Source of the DNA: Streptomyces toxytricini
Lineage (GTDB): Bacteria > Actinomycetota > Actinomycetes > Streptomycetales > Streptomycetaceae
Assembly (NCBI RefSeq): GCF_014649915.1
Contig: NZ_BMTY01000002.1
Span: 223,463-287,462 of the forward strand
DNA: 64,000 bases
Reading direction: 5' to 3'
In this document: in pieces, positions 19,201-26,818 of the stretch
Position numbering within the stretch: position 1 is the stretch's first letter
Layout: each line of letters starts with the position of its first letter
Position numbers and translations under genes: made by a program
The notes under the pieces: model-generated
Databases searched by the model: none
What the model was told of the DNA's origin: nothing
The model's input: the letters and a program-made list of their open reading frames with translations, nothing else

Positions 19201-19816
19201 GCACGTCCTGCTCCGCTTCCTCGACCCGGTCGCCGGCTCCTACACCCTCGCCGGGACGGACGCCCGCACCCTCGACGGCGACGACGTCCGCCGGCTGGTG
19301 GGCCTGTGCGCACAGGACGCCCACATCTTCGACAGCTCCGTACGGGAGAACCTGCGCCTGGCCCGCCCCGGGGCGAGCGAGGAGGAACTGCGGCGGGCCC
19401 TGGCCGGGGCCCGGCTGCTGGACTGGGCCGAGGCGCTGCCCGACGGCCTCGACACCTTGGTGGGCGAGCACGGCGAGCGGATATCGGGCGGACAGCGGCA
19501 GCGCCTGGCACTGGCCCGCGCGCTGCTCGCGGACTTCCCGGTCCTGGTCCTGGACGAGCCGGCCGAGCACCTCGACCTGGCGACCGCCGACGCGCTGACG
19601 GCCGACCTGCTGGCCGCGACGGAGGGGCGGACCACCCTGCTGATCACGCATCGGCTGGCCGGCCTGGAGGCCGTGGACGAGGTGCTCGTCCTGGACGGTG
19701 GAGCGGTCGTACAGCGCGGCCCGTACGCCCGACTCGCCTCGGTGGAGGGCCCGCTGCGCCGGCTGCTGGAGCGGGAGCGGGCGGCCGACGGTGTGCTGGC
19801 CGGCCTCTCCCGCTGA
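16241..19816 (+). CDS. cydCD: Fused ABC exporter CydDC (thiol exporter for bd oxidase assembly)
   Basis: 1191 residues combining two ABC half-transporters that are separate proteins in E. coli. The first half (CydD-like) has six transmembrane helices to about residue 330, Walker A G-P-S-G-A-G-K-S near 377-384, signature L-S-A-G-Q-R-Q-R and Walker B V-L-L-L-D-E-P. A low-complexity linker (~550-620) leads to a second transmembrane unit and a second ATPase with G-A-S-G-A-G-K-T near 977, I-S-G-G-Q-R-Q-R and V-L-V-L-D-E-P. CydDC exports cysteine/glutathione-type thiols and is needed to assemble cytochrome bd. The parS site overlaps the start: the ATG at 16241 reads M-F-H-V-K. GAGGG directly abuts that ATG, so the in-frame GTG at 16250, nine bases from GAGGG, may be the true start. 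Confidence 0.93.
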   Translation: MFHVKPIDPRLLRYARSTRLFLGAVVALGCAGAGLVIAQAMLIAEIVVGAFEKGLDGRALQTPLLLLAAVALGRGLLAWLTELAAHRASAAVKSHLRGQLLDRAADLGPGWLSGQRTGSLVALATRGVDALDDYFSRYLPQLGLAVAVPAAVLARIATEDWVSAAIIVVTLPLIPLFMVLIGLATQSRMNRQWQLLSRLSGHFLDVVAGLPTLKVFGRAKAQAESIRRITGDYRRATMRTLRIAFLSSFALELLATLSVALVAVTIGMRLVHGELDLYTGLVVLILAPEAYLPLRQVGAQYHAAAEGLAAAEEVFDVLETPLPRPAPGTPAALPDPGPAGFSLDIDGVAVRYPGRGADTPAAVSLTVAPGECVALTGPSGAGKSTLLQVLLGFTAPSAGRVRIGGADLSALDPEQWRQHVAWVPQRPHLFAGTVAENVRLARPDASDEAVARALEDAGAREFVAALPQGSETVLGEGGAGLSAGQRQRIALARAFLADRPVLLLDEPTAALDGETEAAVVEAVRRLAVGRTVLLVVHRPALLTLADRVVEVGTAPVEPAGGPAPGAAAERPDPAAADGEFSRSAATGTSEPAGTDQAVAAGAGGVDGAGHLRRVRAAARAWQERFRLGLLLGALAVGCSVGLMAVSGWLISRASQQPPVLYLMMAVTATRAFGIGRAVFRYAERLVSHDAVLRMLADLRVSVFRRLERIAPAGLRGQRRGDLLARLVADADALQDYWLRWMLPVGTAVLVGSGSVAFTAWLLPEAGAVLAAGLLAAGVGVPLVSGACARRAERRLAPVRGELATRTADLLTGTAELAVAGALGRRKDAVRDSDRTLTAIAARGAAATGLGSGLSALVCGLTVAAAAAFAAGAVQDGRLSGVAMAVAVLTPLAAFEAVAGLPQAVQFRQRVLRSAERLHEVLDTPEPVAEPELPAPAPASPFPLRLTGLTARHGGQEQDALHGLDLVLEAGRRTAVVGASGAGKTTLAHVLLRFLDPVAGSYTLAGTDARTLDGDDVRRLVGLCAQDAHIFDSSVRENLRLARPGASEEELRRALAGARLLDWAEALPDGLDTLVGEHGERISGGQRQRLALARALLADFPVLVLDEPAEHLDLATADALTADLLAATEGRTTLLITHRLAGLEAVDEVLVLDGGAVVQRGPYARLASVEGPLRRLLERERAADGVLAGLSR
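16243..16256. other. parS site 2
   Basis: Exact GTTTCACGTGAAAC lying on the first codons of the fused cydCD gene, where it is read as F-H-V-K. Confidence 0.92.
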
Positions 19817-19848
19817 TCGGCCGGTCTGCCGGGCCCCCTGCGTCGGCG

Positions 19849-20733
19849 TCAGCCCCGCTGTGTGGCGAGGTCGGCGAGGATGCGCTCGATGACGACCGCG
19901 ACCCCGTCCTCGTTGTTGGCGACCGTCTGGCCCGAAGCGGCCGCGATGACGTCAGGGTGGGCGTTGCCCATGGCATAGGAGGTGCCCGCCCAGCGGAGCA
20001 TCTCCACGTCGTTCGGCATATCGCCGAAGGCGACCACCTCGGACGGCGAGATCCCCCGCTCGGCGCAGCAGAGTTCCAGGGTGCTGGCCTTGGACACGCC
20101 CAGGCCGCTGATCTCCAGCAGGGCCGTAGGGCTGGACCGGGTGATCGAGGCGTGGCCGCCCGCGGCCGTCCGGGCCAGCTCCAGGAACTCGTCCGGGGCC
20201 AGCTCGGGGTGGTGCGCCAGGAGCTTCAGCACGGGGGCGGCGGTTTCGTCGGCCTCCCCGTCCAGCAGCTTCTCCGCGGTCGCGACGTTGGCACCCGGGT
20301 CCTGGAAGAAGGGCGGGTACAGGGGCTCGTAGTTGATGCCGGTGGTCATCTCGACCGCGAACGACGTGCCGGGGGCGACGGCGCGCAGCGTCTGGACGAC
20401 CGTGAGGGCGGTGGCCCGGGGCAGGGCCCGCACCTCGACGAAGCTGCGGCCCGCGTGGAGGTCGACGACTGCGGCGCCGTTCGCGCAGATGGCGAGGCCG
20501 TGCCCGTGCACGTGGTCGCTGACCACGTCCATCCACCGGGCGGGGCGCCCGGTGACGAAGAAGACCTCGATCCCGGCCTCCTCGGCGGCGGCGAGAGCGG
20601 CCACGGTCCGCAGCGAGACGGACTTGTCGTCGCGCAGCAGGGTGCCGTCGAGGTCGGTGGCGATGAGCCGTGGGGTCGGGGTGGGCCCTTCCGGGCGCAG
20701 GGGAGCCGAGGTCACGGGTCCATCTTCACCCAT
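19849..20733 (-). CDS. HAD-superfamily phosphatase, Cof type
   Basis: 294 residues from the ATG at 20733; an in-frame GTG at 20715 behind a GATGGA is an alternative. The four HAD motifs are clear: D-L-D-G-T-L-L (nucleophile and acid/base Asp), F-V-T-G-R-P (motif II Thr), a conserved Lys in G-V-S-K-A-S-T-L (motif III), and G-D-M-P-N-D-V-E-M-L (motif IV). The large C2B cap between motifs II and III places it in the Cof/YbiV group of sugar-phosphate and cofactor phosphatases. It is convergent with cydCD, only 32 bp away. A second Cof-type phosphatase lies at 36 kb in the window; the two share motif IV but are clearly diverged. Confidence 0.85.
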   Translation of the reverse strand: MGEDGPVTSAPLRPEGPTPTPRLIATDLDGTLLRDDKSVSLRTVAALAAAEEAGIEVFFVTGRPARWMDVVSDHVHGHGLAICANGAAVVDLHAGRSFVEVRALPRATALTVVQTLRAVAPGTSFAVEMTTGINYEPLYPPFFQDPGANVATAEKLLDGEADETAAPVLKLLAHHPELAPDEFLELARTAAGGHASITRSSPTALLEISGLGVSKASTLELCCAERGISPSEVVAFGDMPNDVEMLRWAGTSYAMGNAHPDVIAAASGQTVANNEDGVAVVIERILADLATQRG

Positions 20734-20786
20734 GCACCTGCGGCGACAGGTCTCGATCCGCTGACGGAAGCGGCCGCGGTGGCGAT

Positions 20787-20800
20787 GTTTCACGTGGAAC
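20787..20800. other. parS-like site 3 (one mismatch)
   Basis: GTTTCACGTGGAAC differs from the consensus at one base (G for A at position 11). It lies 27 bp, start to start, from the next exact copy, in the intergenic space between the HAD and LLM genes. Confidence 0.75.
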
Positions 20801-20813
20801 ACCGGCCTGCTCG

Positions 20814-20827
20814 GTTTCACGTGAAAC
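20814..20827. other. parS site 4
   Basis: Exact GTTTCACGTGAAAC, intergenic, forming a close pair with the one-mismatch copy at 20787. Confidence 0.93.
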
Positions 20828-20852
20828 ATCGCCCGGCTCTACGCTCGATCAC

Positions 20853-21758
20853 ATGAGTCTGCGTCTGAGCACGGTGATCCTGCCGGTACGTCCGTGGCAC
20901 GAAGGCGGTCGCGACCAGTGGCGGCGCGCCGAAGAACTGGGCTTCCACACCGCCTACAGCTACGACCACCTGTCGTGGCGGTCGTTCCGCGACCTTCCCT
21001 GGTTTGGCGCGATTCCCACCCTGACGGCGGCGGCCGCGGCCACCGAGCGGCTTCGGCTGGGCACGCTGGTCACCTCGCCGAACTTCCGGCACCCGGTGAC
21101 CCTCGCCAAGGAGCTCATGACGCTGGACGACATCTCCGGCGGGCGGGTGTCGCTCGGTATCGGGGCGGGGACCAGCGGCTTCGACGCGACCGTGCTGGGG
21201 CAGGACCCGTGGGCCCCGCGTGAGCGCGCGGACCGCTTCGCCGAGTTCCTCACCCTGCTGGACCGGTTGCTGACCGAACCGGCGGTGAGTGCGCGGGGCG
21301 CCTACTACTCCGCCGACGAGGCGCGCAACGTCCCCGGCTGCGTGCAGCGGCCCCGCCTGCCGTTCGCGGTCGCCGCGACCGGCCCACGAGGTCTGAAGCT
21401 CACCGCCTCCCTCGGACAGGCCTGGGTGACCACCGGCGACCCGAAGCTGTACGAGGAAGGGACGCCGGAGCAGTCGCTGGAGGCACTGCGGGGCCAGTCG
21501 AGCCGGCTCGACAAGGCGCTCGCCGAGGCCGGGCGGGAGACCTCCTCGATCGAGCGGATCCTGCTGACCGGCTTCACCCCGGAGCGCAACACCCTGCTGC
21601 GGTCCGTGGACGCCTTCGTCGACTTCGCGGGCCGCCACCAGGAGCTCGGGTTCACGGAGCTGGTGATCCATGCGCCGATCCCCGACTCCGACTTCGCCGC
21701 GGACGAGCGCGTTTTCGAGGAGATCGCCACGGAGGGCCTCGCCCAGCTGGCCCGCTGA
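20853..21758 (+). CDS. LLM-class (F420/FMN-dependent) oxidoreductase
   Basis: 301 residues from the ATG at 20853. The bacterial luciferase-like fold is recognisable from A-E-E-L-G-F-H-T-A-Y-S-Y-D-H, T-E-R-L-R-L-G-T-L-V-T-S-P-N-F-R-H-P, A-K-E-L-M-T-L-D-D-I-S-G-G-R-V-S-L-G-I-G-A-G, and the A-A-T-G-P-R-G-L-K-L-T-A-S-L substrate-face motif. Members use reduced F420 or FMN to oxidise or reduce diverse substrates; the substrate here is unknown. There is no Shine-Dalgarno, and a TACGCT hexamer at 20840-20845 ends seven bases before the ATG, which fits a leaderless transcript. The gene is divergent from the HAD gene across the parS pair and ends at a terminator shared with the TPR gene. Confidence 0.85.
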   Translation: MSLRLSTVILPVRPWHEGGRDQWRRAEELGFHTAYSYDHLSWRSFRDLPWFGAIPTLTAAAAATERLRLGTLVTSPNFRHPVTLAKELMTLDDISGGRVSLGIGAGTSGFDATVLGQDPWAPRERADRFAEFLTLLDRLLTEPAVSARGAYYSADEARNVPGCVQRPRLPFAVAATGPRGLKLTASLGQAWVTTGDPKLYEEGTPEQSLEALRGQSSRLDKALAEAGRETSSIERILLTGFTPERNTLLRSVDAFVDFAGRHQELGFTELVIHAPIPDSDFAADERVFEEIATEGLAQLAR

Positions 21759-21773
21759 GGCCCCGCCCGACGA

Positions 21774-21801
21774 GCCCCCCGCCGGCAGGACGGCAGGGGG
21801 C
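21774..21801. terminator. Terminator between the LLM and TPR genes
   Basis: GCCCCCCGCC (21774-21783) pairs with GGCAGGGGGC (21792-21801) over an 8-nt loop, one mismatch. It separates convergent genes. Confidence 0.6.
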
Positions 21802-21811
21802 CGGGTCAGCC

Positions 21812-24800
21812 TCAGGACAACTGGGCGAGGGTGTACTCCGCGCGCTCCAGCAGGTCCCCGACGACGCCCTCGGGAAGGGCCTTGAACTCCTCGACCAGCG
21901 CGGCGATGCGCGCCGCTCCCGCCTCGTCCCGGCCGAGCTCCTGCTCGGTCCAGGCGGCGTACTGCTCACACTGGAGGCGGTCGGCCAGGTGGTCCGGGCC
22001 CAGCTGCCGGTAGACCGCGGCAGCGCGTTCGCACAGCTCGACCTCCTCGCGCCTGAGGGCCTCGATCTCCTGCGCGTCCAGCCGGCCGGCCGGACGCGGC
22101 CCGCCGCCGTCCTCCTCACCGTCGCCGCCGTGGGCGTCGTCGAGCTCCTCGGACCCGTTCACCTGCCGGTCGGCCAGCTGGGCCAGCTGGTACCAGGTCT
22201 GCGCCAGCTCGGCCAGCAGGTGCGGCGCCTCCGGGTCGCCGGCCAGCGCCGACCGCAGCACGTCGGCGGCCTGGTCCATGCGGAACCGGGCGTGCGCCAC
22301 CGCCGGGGCGGTGACCTCCTCCCGCAGGGCCTGCCAGGCCAGCGACCGCAGGATCCGCGCCTCGGAGACCGGCTCGCCGCCCGCTCCCCGGTACAGCTCC
22401 AGGGCCCGTTCCCAGGCGGCTGCCGCCTCCTGCGCCATACCCGTACGGGCCAGCTGGTCGGCGGCCGAGTGCGCCAGGTGCGCGTGGGGGCGCTGGTTCT
22501 CCCAGTGCTCGGCCGTCTCCGCCGCGAGGAGGTACTGCTCCGCCGCATCCTGCGGCTCGTTCAGCTGCGCCAGCAGGTCGCCCAGGAACTCGCGGGCCGC
22601 TACCGCCTGCCCCTCCCCGTGCTCCAGGAGGTCGGGGAGCGCCGACTGCAGGACCTCCGCCGCATCGACGTGGTGCCCCTGGGCCGCGTGGGACCGTGCC
22701 AGGGTGAACCGGGCCTGCGCGCCACCGCCGGAGGCCAGTCCGGCCTGGTCGAACCAGTGAGCCGCGGCCAGCGCGTGCTCGGCAGCCTCGGCGGCCGCGT
22801 CGCCCCGGCGCAGCAGGACGTCCGCGAGCGTGAGGCGGACCGCGCCCTGTGTTTCGGCGTCGGTCACCTCCGCCGCGTGCTCCAGACCGGCACGTGCCGC
22901 CCGCTCGGCCTCCTCCGGCCGGTCCAGCGCCATCAGCACACCGGCGAGCAGCGTGAGCGGGTCCACCGCCAGCCAGGGACGGCCCGCGGCCACCGCCCGT
23001 GCGGCGGCCGCGTCGAGCAGCGGCGCGGCGCCCTCCGGATCGCCCTGCGACAGCGCGAGGCGGCCCAGCATCTCCTCCGCCTCCGCGGCGAGGTCGGGCA
23101 GCGACTCGCGGTGGGCGGCGGCGAAGGCCGTGAGCCGGGCCGCCTGCTCCGCGGCGAGCTCGGCGCCGTGCCCGTGGGCCTCCGGCGGGCCGTCCTCGCG
23201 GTGCGACTCCAGGGAGCGCAGGTACGGCTCCAGTCGGAGCGCCGCCAGCTCGGCCAGGGCGATCCGGCGCCCGCGCAGCGGCTCGTCGGCCCCCAGCGCC
23301 TCGGCGGCGTCCGCCGCGGCCGCGAGCAGCGCGCGGATCCGCTCCGGGGCAGCCCCGTTCTGTGCCGCCGCGCTCGCCAGCCGCAGTTCCGCCAGTGCCG
23401 CGCGCTGAGCCTGCCCGAGGGCCCGGTAGCCGTCGCGGGCCGCCGCGAGCAGGTCCGCCGCGCCCGGGGCGCCGACGCGGGCGGCGGCGAGTGCCCGGCT
23501 GTCGGCCAGGTCGGCGGCCGTCAGCGCGTCCACGGCGCCCGCGGGCAGCACCGAGGCCCGGGCGGCGGCCTCGGCCCAGAGCGCGTCCGCGGCGGGACGG
23601 CCCTGGTCGCGGGCCGTACGCGCCCGCTCCACCAGCTCGGCGAAGCCCTCCGGGGACGCGGCCGCGTCCCCGGCTGCGGAGGCCTGCCGGGACGGCACCG
23701 CGGACGGGGCCCCGGCCTCGGTCTGCGGGAGCGGCGTGCTGCGGACGCCGAGAGGCAGTACGCCCACGAGCGGTGCACGGCCGACTCGGGCCAGGAAGCG
23801 CTCCGAAGTGCGGGGGCTGCCGTTGCGGGCGTCGAAGCGGCGGGCGATGTCGAGGGAGCCCGCGTGAAGGTGCGCGTACAGCGCGGAGACCGTGCGGGGG
23901 CCGTCCCCGTACGGGACGGCCGGGCTGCCGCCGTGGCCCAGCTCCTCCAGCCGGCGCAGCAGCACGAGGACGCCGCCGTGGAAGTCGAGCTGGTCGTCGG
24001 CGTTGGCGAGGGCGCCCAGGTGTCCGGCGTGCTCGGCGAGGATCTCCAAGCCGCGGGACTCGTTGCCGGTGAGGGCGCAGAACTCGATGTGCCGGCCGAC
24101 CGACGGGAGCAGGCTCTCGTTGCCGCGCGCCAGCCGGTAGCCGCGGATGTGGTTGCGGCGGGCCTCGTCGAGGCGGCCGAGCCGCAGCAGTGGCAGCAGG
24201 GAGGCGGCCAGCACCCGGTGCGGCTCCTCCGCGCAGGTCAGGCCCCCCGTGAGGACCGGCTGCCACAGCTCCAGGGCGCGGGCGTCGTCGCCGCGCAGGG
24301 CGGCGTACTGGCCCTGGCTGTTGAGTTCGCAGGCGTGGCAGTCGCTCATGGCGTCCCGCTCGGCGGCGAGCCAGGCGCGCATCGCCCGGTCGGCCCGCTC
24401 GTCGTCGCCGGTGGCGTCGGCGAGCCACATCTCGGCCTCGCGGACGGGGCGCTCGCTGTAGCCGGCGAGTCGGTAACGGCGCTCCATCTCCTCCAGCCAG
24501 CCGCGGGCGGAGCCCAGGGGGATCTCGGGTGAGTCACCGATGGCCGTTCCGATCCACTTGAACTGCCAGAACAGCGAGTGGACGTCCCACCGGCCGAAGG
24601 AGCCGGGGTCCTCGTCGTACTCCTGGAGCAGCCGGGCGAAGGGGACGAGCATCTTCGAGGACTCGGCGCTGTGCAGGTAGGAGGTGATCAGGTTGTCCAG
24701 CGCCTCGCGGAAGAGCGCCCTGTCGCCGGTGGCCTCGGCCGCGCCGGCCAGGGCCTCGGCGTGGGCGTTGCGGGCGGACCCGCCCGGGGCGCTGCGGTTC

Positions 24801-24844
24801 TCCGCGAGGGCCTGCCGGACCTCGTCGGGCGTCATCGGGTTCAC
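21812..24844 (-). CDS. Large tetratricopeptide-repeat protein coupled to the HSP90 paralogue
   Basis: 1010 residues from the GTG at 24844, which overlaps the TGA of the upstream HSP90-like gene by four bases (GTGA) and has GGAGGA six bases before it. The whole protein is alpha-helical with many degenerate TPR-like pairs (for example A-R-S-H-A-A-Q-G-H-H-V-D-A-A-E-V-L and A-A-A-A-W-E-R-A-L-E-L-Y-R). A Ser/Ala-rich linker near residues 345-375 divides an N-terminal third with W/H/C-rich repeats from a C-terminal superhelix, and a Gly/Asp-rich acidic insert near 900 precedes the final helices. There is no signal peptide or catalytic domain. Translational coupling suggests it works with the HSP90 protein, for instance as co-chaperone or adaptor, which is an inference. 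Confidence 0.8.
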   Translation of the reverse strand: MNPMTPDEVRQALAENRSAPGGSARNAHAEALAGAAEATGDRALFREALDNLITSYLHSAESSKMLVPFARLLQEYDEDPGSFGRWDVHSLFWQFKWIGTAIGDSPEIPLGSARGWLEEMERRYRLAGYSERPVREAEMWLADATGDDERADRAMRAWLAAERDAMSDCHACELNSQGQYAALRGDDARALELWQPVLTGGLTCAEEPHRVLAASLLPLLRLGRLDEARRNHIRGYRLARGNESLLPSVGRHIEFCALTGNESRGLEILAEHAGHLGALANADDQLDFHGGVLVLLRRLEELGHGGSPAVPYGDGPRTVSALYAHLHAGSLDIARRFDARNGSPRTSERFLARVGRAPLVGVLPLGVRSTPLPQTEAGAPSAVPSRQASAAGDAAASPEGFAELVERARTARDQGRPAADALWAEAAARASVLPAGAVDALTAADLADSRALAAARVGAPGAADLLAAARDGYRALGQAQRAALAELRLASAAAQNGAAPERIRALLAAAADAAEALGADEPLRGRRIALAELAALRLEPYLRSLESHREDGPPEAHGHGAELAAEQAARLTAFAAAHRESLPDLAAEAEEMLGRLALSQGDPEGAAPLLDAAAARAVAAGRPWLAVDPLTLLAGVLMALDRPEEAERAARAGLEHAAEVTDAETQGAVRLTLADVLLRRGDAAAEAAEHALAAAHWFDQAGLASGGGAQARFTLARSHAAQGHHVDAAEVLQSALPDLLEHGEGQAVAAREFLGDLLAQLNEPQDAAEQYLLAAETAEHWENQRPHAHLAHSAADQLARTGMAQEAAAAWERALELYRGAGGEPVSEARILRSLAWQALREEVTAPAVAHARFRMDQAADVLRSALAGDPEAPHLLAELAQTWYQLAQLADRQVNGSEELDDAHGGDGEEDGGGPRPAGRLDAQEIEALRREEVELCERAAAVYRQLGPDHLADRLQCEQYAAWTEQELGRDEAGAARIAALVEEFKALPEGVVGDLLERAEYTLAQLS

Positions 24845-26703
24845 TGGGGGTCCTCCGGGGCGTCGGTCGGGTGGGTGGCCCATTCCAGGAGCCCGAGGAA
24901 GGCCCGGTTGAGCAGGGCGGAGTCGGCCGCGCGCAGCGGCCGCTGGGACATCAGCAGCGCCTGCCCGTACAGCGATTCGACGGCGGTGCCGGTGAGGCCT
25001 TCGTCGGGCAGGGAGGCGATGCGCCGGATGAGCGGGTTGTTGTGGTTGAGGACGAGGCGGGCACGGGGTGCCGATCCGCGCAGCGCGCCGAGGATGCCGG
25101 TCCACAGGGAGTCGGCGTTGTCGAGGGCGGCGGTGCGGTCGCGCTCCTGCCGGGCCTGCCGGTCGTCGAGGTACAGCGCGGGGACCGAGACGGGCTGGAA
25201 CGCGCGCAGCACCACGTCGCAGCCCTGTGGCTGAAGGCGGGTGCGGGCGGTGGACAGGAAGGGTGCGAGGGCCAGTTCGGCGGCGGTCGGGACGGGGTCC
25301 AGCCGCTCGGTGACTGCTCCGGCGTCGAGTTCGGCGACCTTGAGGTCCGGCCGCACGGCGGGCAGCAGGGCGAGCAGGTCGGCGTCGTAGGTGTAGCCGG
25401 CGTTGACGACGCCGAGGCCGTGGGCTGCGGCGATCGGGGCGATCTGGCGGAACTCCTCGACGGAGCGGGTGAAGTGGATCTCGGGGTGGGCGGCCGTGAA
25501 CTCCTGGAGGCTCATCGAGCCGTCGCTGGTCTCGAAGGGCAGCCAGGGCAGCATCAGGCCGAGCAGTTCGGCGTCGTGCCGGGCGAGGGACTTCACGCCG
25601 AGGTGGTGGACGCCGAGGAAGGCGGCCAGGCGTTCGGGGTCGCTCGCGGCGAGCTCGGCGAGCCAGGCGCGGATGCGGGCGCCGAGGGCCTCGCGGACGG
25701 CGGCGAGGGTCTCGTCGTCGTAGAGGTTCTCGCGCGACGCGGTCGGCCGGAGGGTGTCGGTGTCGAGGACGGCGCGCACGAAGAACGCCCAGTCGGGCAG
25801 CAGGTTGTCGGCCCGGTCGGTGAGCAGCATGCCCTTGAGGTGGACGCGGTGGCCGGAGCGGTGGGCCGGGCTGGTCGGTTCGGGCAGGACGTACGCGACG
25901 CCGCGCACTCCGGCGAGCGGCAGGTCGAGGTCGATGGTGTCGAGCGGGGTGAATCCGAAGAGTCCGGCGCAGTGGCCGGCGAGCGCGACGCGGCGGGCGG
26001 CGGGCGTGGGGAAGGGGCGGTCCCAGACGGCGGGCCGGTCGGTGACCGGCCGGGGCTCGCCGCCCGTGCCGTCGTCGAAGGTGATGTCGTAGGGCAGGAG
26101 GGAGCCGTAGTCGCGGGCCAGCTGCTCGACCTTGGCGGGGGCCACCCATTCCTCGGCGCCGGGGCGGGCCTCCAGTTCGACGGTGGTGCCGGGCTCGCGG
26201 CGTGCGTCGTCGGGGAGTTCGCGGACGGTGTAGGTGCCGTCGTCGGCGGCGAGCCATTCGACGGGGGCGGCATGCGGGTCGCGGGCGGAGCGGGTGGTGA
26301 CGCGGATCCGGCGGGCGACGACGAAGCAGGCGAGCAGGCCGATGCCGAACTGGCCGAGGAACTCGCGGCGGGCGGTCTCCAGGCCGTGTTCGCCGCCGCG
26401 CTTCGAGCTGCGGCCGATGGTGGCGAGGAGGGAGTGCGCCTCGTCGGCGGTCAGGCCGATGCCGCTGTCCTCGATGGTGACGCGTCCGCCGGAGGCGGCG
26501 AGGCGGATGCGGACCGCGGCCTGCGGGTCGACCGCGTGCCGGGCGGTGACTGCGTCGACCGCGTTCTGCAGCAGCTCGCGGACGTAGACGCGCGGGCTGG
26601 AGTAGAGGTGGTGGGAGAGCAGGTCGACGAGGCCGCGCAGGTCCACCTGGAAGGTGTTGGCCCCGGGGTCTTCGGGGAGCGCGGCAGCGGATGCGGACGT
26701 CAT
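24841..26703 (-). CDS. HSP90 (HtpG)-family molecular chaperone paralogue
   Basis: 620 residues from the ATG at 26703. The N-terminal GHKL ATPase is intact: R-E-L-L-Q-N-A-V-D-A (catalytic Glu, Asn), E-D-S-G-I-G-L, and the lid G-Q-F-G-I-G-L-L-A-C-F. The middle domain has H-R-V-H-L-K-G-M-L-L-T-D-R and R-P-T-A-S-R-E-N-L. After about residue 400 similarity to canonical HtpG fades, and the C-terminal dimerisation region looks divergent. It is therefore an HSP90-like protein, possibly not the housekeeping HtpG. The GAGGTGA ribosome binding site lies 6 bases before the ATG but is buried in a 9-bp inverted repeat. It is translationally coupled to the TPR gene downstream. Confidence 0.88.
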   Translation of the reverse strand: MTSASAAALPEDPGANTFQVDLRGLVDLLSHHLYSSPRVYVRELLQNAVDAVTARHAVDPQAAVRIRLAASGGRVTIEDSGIGLTADEAHSLLATIGRSSKRGGEHGLETARREFLGQFGIGLLACFVVARRIRVTTRSARDPHAAPVEWLAADDGTYTVRELPDDARREPGTTVELEARPGAEEWVAPAKVEQLARDYGSLLPYDITFDDGTGGEPRPVTDRPAVWDRPFPTPAARRVALAGHCAGLFGFTPLDTIDLDLPLAGVRGVAYVLPEPTSPAHRSGHRVHLKGMLLTDRADNLLPDWAFFVRAVLDTDTLRPTASRENLYDDETLAAVREALGARIRAWLAELAASDPERLAAFLGVHHLGVKSLARHDAELLGLMLPWLPFETSDGSMSLQEFTAAHPEIHFTRSVEEFRQIAPIAAAHGLGVVNAGYTYDADLLALLPAVRPDLKVAELDAGAVTERLDPVPTAAELALAPFLSTARTRLQPQGCDVVLRAFQPVSVPALYLDDRQARQERDRTAALDNADSLWTGILGALRGSAPRARLVLNHNNPLIRRIASLPDEGLTGTAVESLYGQALLMSQRPLRAADSALLNRAFLGLLEWATHPTDAPEDPQ

Positions 26704-26710
26704 GGAAAGT

Positions 26711-26752
26711 CACCTCGCGTTGGTGCATGGGTGGTTCGGCGATCGCGAGGTG
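26711..26752 (-). promoter_or_regulatory. Inverted repeat that sequesters the HSP90 ribosome binding site
   Basis: Read on the minus strand, CACCTCGCG (26752-26744) can pair perfectly with CGCGAGGTG (26719-26711) over a 24-nt loop, immediately before the HSP90-like start codon. The GAGGTGA Shine-Dalgarno has six of its seven bases in the stem. It could be an RNA switch or thermosensor, or the DNA operator of a heat-shock repressor. It is neither the CIRCE nor the HAIR consensus. Confidence 0.5.
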
Positions 26753-26818
26753 CCCCCCCTCACGGATCCCGGAATGGGGAACAGGTTAGGGGGATGATCT
26801 GACAGTCTGCCGGGAAAT

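Noticed and set aside
24845..26728. Upstream extension of the TPR reading frame to 26728 (a 1638-codon frame)
   Set aside because: The extension lies over the HSP90-like gene in another frame and is Arg/Pro-rich noise; the GTG at 24844 has a proper ribosome binding site and gene overlap.
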